A stretch of 44,486 nt of DNA from a virus: the IMG/VR virus record IMGVR_UViG_3300049489_000807, positions 1-44,486 of that record. One strand, 5' to 3'. The stretch's first letter is position 1. Each line of letters opens with the position of its first letter. The notes below the pieces were generated by a model. The model made no database searches. It was not told where the DNA came from and was given only the letters and a program-made list of their open reading frames with translations. Positions 33,074 to 39,245 of the stretch are shown piece after piece. The position numbers and the translations under genes were made by a program.

Positions 33074-33345
33074 GGCTTCACCGAAACCTTCAGCGTGCGT
33101 TCACGGCCATTCGCGTCGACGAACACCACGCGCCCACCGGCTCTTACGTGGTCAACGATCGCGCGCCCCCAGCCAATCATGACCGAGAGACTCACATGGG
33201 TAGGCACGCCGAGCTTCGCGGCGATCTTATCGATCGCGTCTTTGTGCTGCGTGACAAAGAGCCATCGTCGCGCCTCGGCCGAGTACTCGCTCGACGCGGG
33301 CGACCACTCGGTGTGCTCGTCGTTGATGAGATCTTCCCAGCTCAT
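33070..33345 (-). CDS. Hypothetical 91-residue protein
   Basis: Helical middle (EARRWLFVTQHKDAIDKIAAKLG) and a beta C-terminus (GRVVFVDANGRERTLKVSVKP). It is part of the tight leftward operon with 4-bp overlaps on both sides. No motif recognised. Confidence 0.55.
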   Translation of the reverse strand: MSWEDLINDEHTEWSPASSEYSAEARRWLFVTQHKDAIDKIAAKLGVPTHVSLSVMIGWGRAIVDHVRAGGRVVFVDANGRERTLKVSVKP

Positions 33346-33626
33346 GGCACCGGCCTGTAGTCAGTGATGGTCCGCTCGTAGACTTCCGCCTCGAAGCAAT
33401 CCACGGACGACAGGTTCTCCCAAGGCTCTTCGTCTTCGTTCCGGCTCCCCCGTGTGCCTATGGAGTAACTCGTCATGTAGAGCTTGCCGTCGCGCTTGAA
33501 GATCAACTCGTAAACAACGGAAGCGCGGAGCGTGTCCACGATCTCGTTGCGCAGGACTTCTGCGCTCTCGTCCTCGCCCTCGAGAATCGCGAGCATCTGC
33601 GCTTTCGTGAAGATCACTTTGATCAC
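33342..33626 (-). CDS. Hypothetical 94-residue protein
   Basis: Small alpha/beta protein: an N-terminal helix (FTKAQMLAILEGEDESAEVLRNEIVDTLR) then strands (YELIFKRDGKLYMTSYSIG) and a polar C-terminus. It overlaps both neighbours by 4 bp. No family recognised; the charged surface may fit a small inhibitor-type early protein, but this is a guess. Confidence 0.5.
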   Translation of the reverse strand: MIKVIFTKAQMLAILEGEDESAEVLRNEIVDTLRASVVYELIFKRDGKLYMTSYSIGTRGSRNEDEEPWENLSSVDCFEAEVYERTITDYRPVP

Positions 33627-33901
33627 GGCTTAACCTCGTGCGCGCCTTCGGCTTCGGCCGCCAGTGCTTGCAGATGGCGCTGACTCCGATCGCCGTAGAC
33701 TTCGGCCATCTTCGCGGCGCTCCAGTTGTCCGGGTGCTCGCGGTCGAGCTCGAGGAGCTTGGAGATTGGAAGCTCGACGATTCCCGCTTCTTCGCTTTGC
33801 TGGCACATGAACTCGCCGTGCCAGCACGACGCGGTGAAACACGCATCACACACCTGCACAAGATGCGTCTCGAGCATCGTGCATACGGGCTTGTCGCTCA
33901 C
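33623..33901 (-). CDS. Cys-rich small protein
   Basis: A 92-residue protein with Cys at CTMLE, QVCDACF, ASCWHGEFMC in its first half, suggesting a zinc site, and a helical second half (GDRSQRHLQALAAEAEGAH). It is one of several Cys-rich small proteins in this operon. Function unknown. Confidence 0.5.
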   Translation of the reverse strand: MSDKPVCTMLETHLVQVCDACFTASCWHGEFMCQQSEEAGIVELPISKLLELDREHPDNWSAAKMAEVYGDRSQRHLQALAAEAEGAHEVKP

Positions 33902-34113
33902 GACGCGCCGCCCACGATGCGCAAGAGCTTCGGCGACAGGTCACGCCGCCCGCGAAAGGTGCGGGCCCAAAAGCGGAAGCACGAGCCGAGTGGACGACGC
34001 TCACGCCTACGTGGCGCCTTGAGCACCTTCCGACCGTCGACGTGTTCATAGACCGCTTCGCTCGCGGTCACGCGGCCCGCAAACTGCGCGCGCGCTTGCT
34101 TCATCGTAATCAC
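33898..34113 (-). CDS. Small basic protein
   Basis: A 71-residue protein starting at GTG 34113, which overlaps the upstream stop. It is strongly basic in the middle (KAPRRRERRPLGSCFRFWARTFRGRRD), so nucleic-acid binding is likely. No fold recognised. Confidence 0.5.
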   Translation of the reverse strand: MITMKQARAQFAGRVTASEAVYEHVDGRKVLKAPRRRERRPLGSCFRFWARTFRGRRDLSPKLLRIVGGAS

Positions 34114-34424
34114 AGATCGTCTCCTTCTGCATTTGGCGGTTCATCGACTCCGAAAGGGGGTGCGTCGTCGAGCTCCGATTCGTCGACGGCCTTGAGCGCC
34201 TTCTCCACCTCGAGGTGCTCGCGTTGCTCCTCAATCGTGGAGAGCAAATCGCGCACCTCAAGGAGGTAGAGCCCGACGTCATCCGTCGTCGGCTGCGCGC
34301 CGTATCGGTTCATTTGGTGGGTCAGACCTTCGATCGCGTCGAAGGACGAGCTCATGATCGCGCGCGCGTGCTTCGCCCGAAGTCGGTGCGCTTGGCCCAC
34401 GCGAATGTTCACCTTCGACGTCAC
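34110..34424 (-). CDS. Hypothetical acidic-tailed protein
   Basis: A 104-residue protein starting at GTG 34424, which overlaps the previous stop; the frame is open further upstream but not supported. It has a helical core (VGLYLLEVRDLLSTIEEQREHLEVEKALKAV) and an acidic, Pro-rich C-terminus (DESELDDAPPFGVDEPPN). It may be a small adaptor; the function is unknown. Confidence 0.5.
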   Translation of the reverse strand: MTSKVNIRVGQAHRLRAKHARAIMSSSFDAIEGLTHQMNRYGAQPTTDDVGLYLLEVRDLLSTIEEQREHLEVEKALKAVDESELDDAPPFGVDEPPNAEGDDL

Positions 34425-34540
34425 GCCACACCTCGCTTGGCGAGCACGAGCAGCGCCCACACCGCGCGCAGCTCTTCCACGTCTCTCAGGGTCAAACTCG
34501 GCTCCACGCGCACAAGCGCGCTCCACATGGCTCTGGACAT
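34421..34540 (-). CDS. 39-residue small protein
   Basis: ATG 34540 follows a clear GGGAG site, and its stop overlaps the next gene's GTG start. The product is helical (LTLRDVEELRAVWALLVLAKRGV). The small size is compensated by the good start site and coupling at both ends. Function unknown. Confidence 0.5.
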   Translation of the reverse strand: MSRAMWSALVRVEPSLTLRDVEELRAVWALLVLAKRGVA

Positions 34541-34580
34541 GTCAGGACTCCCTTGCCCGCGAGGGGGCGGGTGAAAGCGT

Positions 34581-35000
34581 TCAGGCGGCTCGTGGCGGCA
34601 GCGAGGGGAGCGGAGGGAGCCCAAGGGCCTCTTGGACCACGAGGCGCGACTCGAGCGCCTTGCGCGCGACCACGCAGCCCGCTTTCGCCAGGACCTCGAC
34701 GACGTACTCGTTCAGTCCCGCGAGCTGCAGGTTGGAGACCTCAAGGTCCCCACGGGCGCACGACTCGGCGATCAGCGCAGCACCGAGGCGCACCTCACTG
34801 AGCGCGCCGTCGACCCCGAGCATGTCCCCACGTGCGTACGCCTGCGCGGCGATCGTCGCCTCGGTCTCGGTGTCGAACTCTTGGATGAATACGACTTCGA
34901 ACTTGCCGTTTCGTGCGCGCTCCACGCGCGCAATCCCGCCCTTGCCGATTTTCGTGGTGCTCACTTGGTGCCCCCGTTTCTTCAAACGGAGAATAATCAT
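34581..35000 (-). CDS. First gene of the early-left operon, unknown protein
   Basis: A 139-residue protein from ATG 35000 (GTG 34964 is an alternative). A basic N-terminus (RLKKRGHQ) is followed by a strand-helix body (FEVVFIQEFDTETEATIAAQAYARGD). It lies just downstream of the intrinsic terminator at 35022-35044, so its promoter is either in the 22-base gap or it is reached by antitermination. No family recognised. Confidence 0.55.
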   Translation of the reverse strand: MIILRLKKRGHQVSTTKIGKGGIARVERARNGKFEVVFIQEFDTETEATIAAQAYARGDMLGVDGALSEVRLGAALIAESCARGDLEVSNLQLAGLNEYVVEVLAKAGCVVARKALESRLVVQEALGLPPLPSLPPRAA

Positions 35001-35021
35001 TTTCTGATTATCTTCGGCAAC

Positions 35022-35044
35022 AAAAAAAACACCCTTAGGGGTGC
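35022..35044 (-). terminator. Intrinsic terminator before the early-left operon
   Basis: On the minus strand the sequence reads GCACCC-CTAA-GGGTG followed by eight U: a 5-6 bp GC-rich stem with a tetraloop and a long U-tract. It ends transcripts coming leftward through 35083-35289 and sits directly before the long early-left operon, the place of a lambda tL1-type terminator. Confidence 0.78.
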
Positions 35045-35082
35045 TTTGTTCTGCAACTACTGAATATTACTTTCCAAATACT

Positions 35083-35289
35083 TTACACAGCGCTCTCCAA
35101 AAGCTTGCCGACGTTTTCCTCAAGCAAGCTGCGCAGCGCATGAATTTGCTCTACGTGCGGAGGGTCGGACATCCCCAGTGAGCAAGGGTCCACCCTCAAC
35201 AAATACGTGCGAACGGATTTCGGTGTGGTCGAACCTTGCGCGGTGCGAAGGTAGCTCGCTACCGCAGAGCGATAAGCGGTAATGGTCAT
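35083..35289 (-). CDS. Small protein of the switch region
   Basis: A 68-residue protein (ITAYRSAVASYLRTAQGSTTPKSVRTYLLRVDPCSLGMSD...) lying between the repressor gene and an intrinsic terminator. Its basic, helical N-terminus and placement directly upstream of a terminator and the early-left operon are reminiscent of an antiterminator (N-like) gene. No arginine-rich RNA-binding motif is seen, so this is only a positional suggestion. Confidence 0.5.
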   Translation of the reverse strand: MTITAYRSAVASYLRTAQGSTTPKSVRTYLLRVDPCSLGMSDPPHVEQIHALRSLLEENVGKLLESAV

Positions 35290-35297
35290 ACGTCCCC

Positions 35298-35331
35298 CCT
35301 GACGTAAGCGGTTCCCCCCGTTTACGTCAGG
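35298..35331. repeat. Inverted repeat at repressor 3' end
   Basis: CCTGACGTAAGCGG (35298-35311) and CCGTTTACGTCAGG (35318-35331) are 14-bp arms with one mismatch around a 6-base spacer. It includes the repressor's stop codon. No U-tract follows on the minus strand, so a classical terminator is unlikely. It may be an operator for one of the HTH proteins or an RNA hairpin between the two genes. Confidence 0.65.
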
Positions 35332-35806
35332 CTGGGAGTTTTCGCCTCACTGAGAGGTTAAATTCAACCATTTCCCGCACGCGGTGAATGTCTTTCATCC
35401 CTGGGTGGGGTAGCGCGAGGCACGAATAGTCAATGTTATTGAGGAACTCAGCAACCTCGGGGGGGGTATCCGAACCGAGATCGCTTCGCAGGTACTGGGC
35501 AACAACAGGCGACCCTATCGCAGGACGCTTTTCTTCCTCCCCGCTCCCGTACATCAGGTAGCTCTCCTCAACGTTGAGGACTTTCGCAAGCGTCGCAGCC
35601 AGCTTCTTACTTAGGGGCAGCCCGCCTGTTTCAACGCGCCAAATTTGCTGGCCGTCCACTTTCGCCAGACGCGCCAGATCCTTCTGACTCTTGATCCCGG
35701 CGCGCAGTCGAGCTTGCTCCAACCGCAATCCGACTGCGGTTGGCGGGCGCTTCTTCTTCTTCGAGACCATTTCGGGCTCGATAGGTACAGCGCGTTTCTG
35801 CGTCAT
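35327..35806 (-). CDS. Putative phage repressor (CI-like, XRE HTH)
   Basis: A DNA-binding protein of about 159 residues from ATG 35806 (a longer frame from 35860 overlaps the divergent gene). The XRE HTH is at about residues 24-80 (RLEQARLRAGIKSQKDLARLAKVDGQQIWRVETGGLPLSKK). The C-terminal half lacks the Ser-Lys protease of a LexA/CI self-cleaving repressor; it is short and Pro/Asp-containing. It would maintain lysogeny by silencing the divergent early genes. No strong ribosome-binding site is visible, so a leaderless start is possible. Confidence 0.75.
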   Translation of the reverse strand: MTQKRAVPIEPEMVSKKKKRPPTAVGLRLEQARLRAGIKSQKDLARLAKVDGQQIWRVETGGLPLSKKLAATLAKVLNVEESYLMYGSGEEEKRPAIGSPVVAQYLRSDLGSDTPPEVAEFLNNIDYSCLALPHPGMKDIHRVREMVEFNLSVRRKLPA

Positions 35807-35853
35807 GGAATACACACTTGTGCGATAGTCTTTTTTTGAATAGTCTGTATTTG
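35807..35853. promoter_or_regulatory. Divergent switch region with ATAGTCT repeats
   Basis: The 47 bp between the two divergent HTH genes is the most AT-rich spot nearby. It holds two direct ATAGTCT copies (35825-35831 and 35840-35846, 15 bp apart) and a CACA-CT-TGTG half palindrome (35813-35822). The two promoters must overlap here. Binding sites for the repressor and the Cro-like protein are inferred. Confidence 0.55.
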
Positions 35854-36090
35854 ATGCCAATCGACGGGCTAGGGAAAAGAATCCGAACCGTGCGCCAGAA
35901 CGCAGGTCTCACGGTCAAGCAACTGGCTTCTCACCTCGAGCGTGAACCGCAGACCATCTACCGGTGGGAGTGGGAAAAGAGCGAGCCAACGCTAAGCGAG
36001 CTCGAATCCATCGCGCAAAAATGCGGCGTCTCACTGGGGTGGTTGGTTTCGGGTGAGAACAAAGAGGCCTCGCTTCGCGAAAGTCAGTGA
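35854..36090 (+). CDS. Cro-like/second repressor (XRE HTH)
   Basis: A 78-residue protein from ATG 35854 (TTG 35851 also possible). Almost the whole protein is an XRE helix-turn-helix (LGKRIRTVRQNAGLTVKQLASHLEREPQTIYRWEWEKSEPTLSELESIAQKCGVSLGWLVSG). It is divergent from the larger repressor, the classical Cro position, and is the first gene of the early-right transcript. It is followed by a terminator at 36274-36334. Confidence 0.75.
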   Translation: MPIDGLGKRIRTVRQNAGLTVKQLASHLEREPQTIYRWEWEKSEPTLSELESIAQKCGVSLGWLVSGENKEASLRESQ

Positions 36091-36153
36091 AAGCCCTGCA
36101 AGCAGCTTTGCGCATCAACTGACTAATGTCGAGCTTTCGCCAGGGGGTCCATC

Positions 36154-36399
36154 TTGAACGAAACCGCAGCCATCGCAGTGCTCATCCTCGGCGCTCTCGC
36201 GCTCGCATGCCTGTGGTGCGTCGACGACGCTGACCCTGAGATTCACCGGTCCGACAACCCCTGGTCGGACACCCCTGACTCGCGTGACGTTGCTCCGGTC
36301 CCCCCGGCGACGTCGCGCGAGTCAGGCCTTTTTTACGCGCTCGTCGCTATCTGCACGGCGCTGGCAATCGCGGCCTCTGTCGGAGCGAGCTACCTATGA
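36154..36399 (+). CDS. Two-TM membrane protein carrying an internal terminator
   Basis: An 81-residue protein from TTG 36154, preceded by AGGGGGT. TM1 about residues 5-22 (AIAVLILGALALACLWCV), a polar loop (about 24-58) and TM2 about 60-80 (FYALVAICTALAIAASVGASYL). The loop is coded by a strong intrinsic terminator sequence. The stop overlaps the next start (ATGA), which supports it as real. Superinfection exclusion or a membrane function is possible but unsupported. Confidence 0.6.
   Translation: MNETAAIAVLILGALALACLWCVDDADPEIHRSDNPWSDTPDSRDVAPVPPATSRESGLFYALVAICTALAIAASVGASYL
36274..36334 (+). terminator. Intrinsic terminator within the early-right operon
   Basis: Bases 36274-36293 and 36307-36326 form a 20-bp stem with two G-U wobble pairs (core CCTGACTCGCG/CGCGAGTCAGG), followed by CC and six U (36329-36334). 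A second small hairpin precedes it (GTCCGAC 36249-36255 / GTCGGAC 36264-36270). It lies just after the Cro-like gene, in the position of lambda tR1, and should block most early-right transcription unless antiterminated. Confidence 0.82.
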
Positions 36400-36731
36400 A
36401 GACGGTCCTCATCGAGTCGCCCTATGCCGGCGACGTGGAGCGAAACGAACGCTACGCGCGCGACGCGATGCGTGATTGCCTGATTCGAGGCGAAGCGCCT
36501 TTCGCGTCTCACCTCCTCTACACACAGGTCCTGAACGACTTGGACCTCAGGGAGCACGTGGTGGGCATCGAGGCAGGCCTTGCGTGGGGCGCCAAAGCGG
36601 AGCCTCCCGACGTGGGTGACGCCATGAACGCTCGCGCGTACGTCGAAGCGCTCGACCAAATCGTCTTTCTGTTTTGCGTCGCCGGCATTGTCGGGCTCGT
36701 TGTCGACTTCGTGCGAGCGAGGCGCCCATGA
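36396..36731 (+). CDS. DUF7768-like N-terminal half fused to a TM tail
   Basis: A 111-residue protein. Residues about 1-65 (VLIESPYAGDVERNERYARDAMRDCLIRGEAPFASHLLYTQVL) match the N-terminal half of DUF7768-like proteins (nucleoside 2-deoxyribosyltransferase-like fold). Instead of the usual continuation (YTDFGI...) it ends in an unrelated hydrophobic segment (LDQIVFLFCVAGIVGLVVDFV). The full version of the family is encoded 600 bp downstream (37294-37629). The gene is coupled by ATGA overlaps. It looks like a truncated paralogue fused to a membrane anchor. Confidence 0.6.
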   Translation: MKTVLIESPYAGDVERNERYARDAMRDCLIRGEAPFASHLLYTQVLNDLDLREHVVGIEAGLAWGAKAEPPDVGDAMNARAYVEALDQIVFLFCVAGIVGLVVDFVRARRP

Positions 36732-37297
36732 GCGTCGCCGACCTCGTTTTCTGGCTCTTGCTCCTGCCCAACGGGCACGAGATACGCCTCTGCCGTGGGC
36801 ACTGCGCGGAGCACGCGGCGGAAGTCGCGCACGCCATCGAAGAGGCCTCCATCGCGCACGGTATCGACGCCCTCGAGCTCGTTGCCGTCGGGTTCCGGGA
36901 GTCATCCTTGCTCGCCCGCGAAAGTGCCACGGGAAAGGGCTTCTTCGGTTGGCACCCCCGGGCTCGCCTCTGGCGCGAGTGCTCGGCGCCGTGCGGCGTC
37001 GAAGAGCAAGCGGATATCACAGCGCGTGAGCTTGTGGGGCTCAAGGGCGTGTGCGGTTCGACCTTCGGCGCCCTGAGCGCGTGGCAAAGCGGCAGATGCG
37101 ATAGCGTGTCGGGCGACCGGTACGCGCGCCGTGTGCTCAGGGTGCTGTCTAAGCTCCGTGCTCGTGCACCTCGACGCGATGTCGTGCCTCGTCCGTACGA
37201 CTCGTGTGGAGCGCCGTGCATGGCCGCCGTGGCGCACCCGCGTGGTGGTAGAACACCCCTCGCGGGCGGCGACGGCACCTATCGAGGTGCGCCATGA
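36728..37297 (+). CDS. Lytic transglycosylase-like protein
   Basis: A 189-residue protein from ATG 36728. The N-terminus is hydrophobic (VADLVFWLLLLP) and could be a signal or anchor. Residues about 40-135 have the transglycosylase pattern: catalytic Glu58 in VAVGFRESSLLA, then FFGW and ALSAWQSGRC. Such enzymes cut the glycan backbone of peptidoglycan. Its place in the early-right operon, far from the lysis cassette, is unusual. Several Cys could form disulfides, which suits an exported or virion protein. Confidence 0.65.
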   Translation: MSVADLVFWLLLLPNGHEIRLCRGHCAEHAAEVAHAIEEASIAHGIDALELVAVGFRESSLLARESATGKGFFGWHPRARLWRECSAPCGVEEQADITARELVGLKGVCGSTFGALSAWQSGRCDSVSGDRYARRVLRVLSKLRARAPRRDVVPRPYDSCGAPCMAAVAHPRGGRTPLAGGDGTYRGAP

Positions 37298-37629
37298 TTC
37301 TCGTGCGCGTCGAGTACCACGCCGCCGAAAACGCCGCGTACGGACGCGCGTGCTTTGTCGACTGTCTCGAGCGCGGCGAGGCGCCTCTTTCGTCCGCTGT
37401 GTATGCGGACCTCGCTGAGTTTGACCAGCACGAGCAGCGTTTCGAGGCTGCACACACTTGGCTCTCTGCGGCAAAGCGGCTGGTCATCTACACAGATTTC
37501 GGGATCAATGCGCGCATGTCTCGCGCGATTCGTGCTGCGCGCGCGGTGTATTTACCGATTGAGTTTCGCTCGCTCCCTGCGTTTGCGAATCCTGCCAATC
37601 CCTTCGCGGGCCAAGGGGAGGTACCGTGA
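37294..37629 (+). CDS. DUF7768-like protein
   Basis: A 111-residue protein with GRACFVDCLERGEAPLSSAVYADLAEF in the first half and RLVIYTDFGINARMSRAIRAARA in the second, the complete form of the DUF7768-type fold. The YTD-G-x-S/A-RM stretch resembles the nucleotide/deoxyribose site of 2-deoxyribosyltransferase-like proteins, so a nucleotide-processing role is possible. It overlaps both neighbours by 4 bp. Confidence 0.65.
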   Translation: MILVRVEYHAAENAAYGRACFVDCLERGEAPLSSAVYADLAEFDQHEQRFEAAHTWLSAAKRLVIYTDFGINARMSRAIRAARAVYLPIEFRSLPAFANPANPFAGQGEVP

Positions 37630-38159
37630 TGCTCTCCGTCGTCGTCGCCGACCCGCCGTGGCTCTTCAAGGACCGCATCCAAGAGCGCGGTGCGCAGGCG
37701 CGTTACGAGTGCATGACGACCGAGCGCATTTGCCGCATGCCGCTGCCCGACCTCGGTGCAAATGCGGTCCTCTTTCTTTGGCGCGTTGCGACGATGCAGC
37801 GTGAGGCGCTCGCCGTGATCGACGCGTGGCGCTTCACCCTGAAGACCGAGCTCGTTTGGCAGAAGACCACGACCACGGGCAAGCCCCACTTTGGGCTCGG
37901 TCGCTACGTGCGCGCGTCTCACGAAACGTGCCTCATTGCCACGCGCGGACGCGCTTTCCCTGAGGTGCGCACGATTCGCTCCCGCTTCTCGGCTCCCGTG
38001 CGCGAGCACTCGCAAAAGCCGGAGGAGTTCTACGCGATCGTGGAGCGGCTCTACCCGTTCAGCTGGAACACGAAGCACTACGAGTTTTTCGCGCGCACGC
38101 GCAGGCCTGGATACGTCCAACACGGTGCCGAGCTCGGCGCCCTACCACTCGTCTCATAG
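37626..38159 (+). CDS. MT-A70-family DNA adenine methyltransferase
   Basis: A 177-residue protein from GTG 37626 (ATG 37629 also in frame). The catalytic DPPW motif is at residues 9-12 (VVVADPPWLFKD). FLWRVATMQREAL, LVWQKTTTTGKPHFGLGRYVRASHETCLIATRG and the terminal HYEFFARTRRPGY follow the MT-A70 order. It likely methylates adenine N6 in phage DNA, protecting it from host restriction; no restriction partner is encoded nearby. Confidence 0.85.
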   Translation: MMLSVVVADPPWLFKDRIQERGAQARYECMTTERICRMPLPDLGANAVLFLWRVATMQREALAVIDAWRFTLKTELVWQKTTTTGKPHFGLGRYVRASHETCLIATRGRAFPEVRTIRSRFSAPVREHSQKPEEFYAIVERLYPFSWNTKHYEFFARTRRPGYVQHGAELGALPLVS

Positions 38160-38170
38160 AAAGGATTCTC

Positions 38171-38716
38171 ATGGCTCCGAAACCCCGCACCTTCACGCGC
38201 GAGCTGCCGTGCAAGCTCACCGACAAAGAGAAAGCGCTCAAGAGCGAGAAGCTCGTCGCCGACCTCAGCGAAATCAGCGAGCTCGAGCTGCGCAAGAAAG
38301 CTGCCACCGCTGAACTCAGCGCCAATATCAGAGTGCTGCGCGCTACCGCTTCGCAGCTCGCCGGCGAGCTCAAGCGTGGCGAAGAGTTCCGCGAAATCTC
38401 CTGCTACGAGCGCCCGGTGTGGGGCTCGAACGAGGTCGAGTTGATCCGCGCCGACACGAAGGAAGTCGTGCAGGTGCGCGGCATGCTTCCCGAAGAACGT
38501 CAGCAAGCACTGGAATACGAAGGCGACGGGATTCCTGCGCCTGCGACCCCTAAGGGGCGTGGAAGGAAGAAGAAGGCGGAAGCGGAGTCGCCGGCGGCCG
38601 AACCCGCGAATGGCAATGGGCATGCTCAGGTCCTTGACCTCGCGTCGGAGAAAAAGAAGCGCGGGCGGCCGAAGAAGAGCGCGACCACGGAAGCGACCAC
38701 GCCGGCGGAGGTCTGA
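38171..38716 (+). CDS. AT-hook-containing phage protein
   Basis: A 181-residue protein. The N-terminal part is a coiled coil (LTDKEKALKSEKLVADLSEISELELRKKAATAELSANIRVLRATASQLAGELKRG), followed by a small beta segment (EFREISCYERPVWGSNEVELIRADT). The C-terminus has two basic AT-hook-like motifs (PKGRGRKKK; KKRGRPKKS). It likely binds DNA. Similar proteins are found in other phages near replication genes but are unassigned. Confidence 0.65.
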   Translation: MAPKPRTFTRELPCKLTDKEKALKSEKLVADLSEISELELRKKAATAELSANIRVLRATASQLAGELKRGEEFREISCYERPVWGSNEVELIRADTKEVVQVRGMLPEERQQALEYEGDGIPAPATPKGRGRKKKAEAESPAAEPANGNGHAQVLDLASEKKKRGRPKKSATTEATTPAEV

Positions 38717-38718
38717 CC

Positions 38719-38913
38719 ATGCACCCCTTGCTTCAGTTTTTCGCGTGGGAGCACTTGCCGACGCCGTTGCAGGAGGTGAGCAAGCCCTTTGGTGAGCTTG
38801 CGATTCACATCGCTTCGACGTTGCCGCGAAACGCCGAAAGCACCGTCGCGCTTCGCAAGTTGCTCGAGGCCAAAGACTGCGCTGTGCGCGCAAAGCTGTT
38901 CAAGGAGCCCTGA
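38719..38913 (+). CDS. Acb2/Tad1-hairpin-like protein (candidate anti-CBASS sponge)
   Basis: A 64-residue protein: HPLLQFFAWEHLPTPLQEVSKPF then GELAIHIASTLPRNAESTVALRKLLEAKDCAVRA. The pattern F-x-x-H-LP...Q...LA..I...LP...E.T.ALRKLLEAKDxAVRA matches what I know of the Acb2/Tad1 hairpin family, small phage proteins that sequester cyclic nucleotides and block CBASS or Thoeris signalling. The family is 60-90 residues long, as here. It is separated from both neighbours by only a few bases. The call is from memory of the pattern. Confidence 0.6.
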   Translation: MHPLLQFFAWEHLPTPLQEVSKPFGELAIHIASTLPRNAESTVALRKLLEAKDCAVRAKLFKEP

Positions 38914-38918
38914 GCGCT

Positions 38919-39245
38919 GTGCTGCCCGCGTCACCGAGCAAAGTCGACATCGAGGCGAAGGCGCTCAGAGAGCGCTTCGAGCTCGTCGTGCTCGGAGACG
39001 ACGATGTGAAGATCGCGGACGCGGCGCGGGCCATGCATTTCTTTTGTTCAGACCACCCGGAATACAGGGTGCTTTCGCTCGTGCCCGAGTACGTGGCGCC
39101 CGCGGCTGAGAAGCCGAAGCGCATCGCGTCGAAGTATGCCGGTCGCTGCAAGGGGTGCGGCGAGCGGTACAGGCAAGGCGCGGAAGTGATGTGGACGCCA
39201 GGGGAGCAAGGCGTCCTGTGTTTGCAGTGCGGGGGGAAACCGTGA
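38919..39245 (+). CDS. Zinc-ribbon protein
   Basis: A 108-residue protein from GTG 38919. The C-terminus is a zinc ribbon with four Cys (GRCKGCGERYRQGAEVMWTPGEQGVLCLQCGG). The N-terminal half is helical and acidic. It overlaps the next gene by 4 bp. It probably binds nucleic acid or a protein partner; the family is not known to me. Confidence 0.58.
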   Translation: MLPASPSKVDIEAKALRERFELVVLGDDDVKIADAARAMHFFCSDHPEYRVLSLVPEYVAPAAEKPKRIASKYAGRCKGCGERYRQGAEVMWTPGEQGVLCLQCGGKP

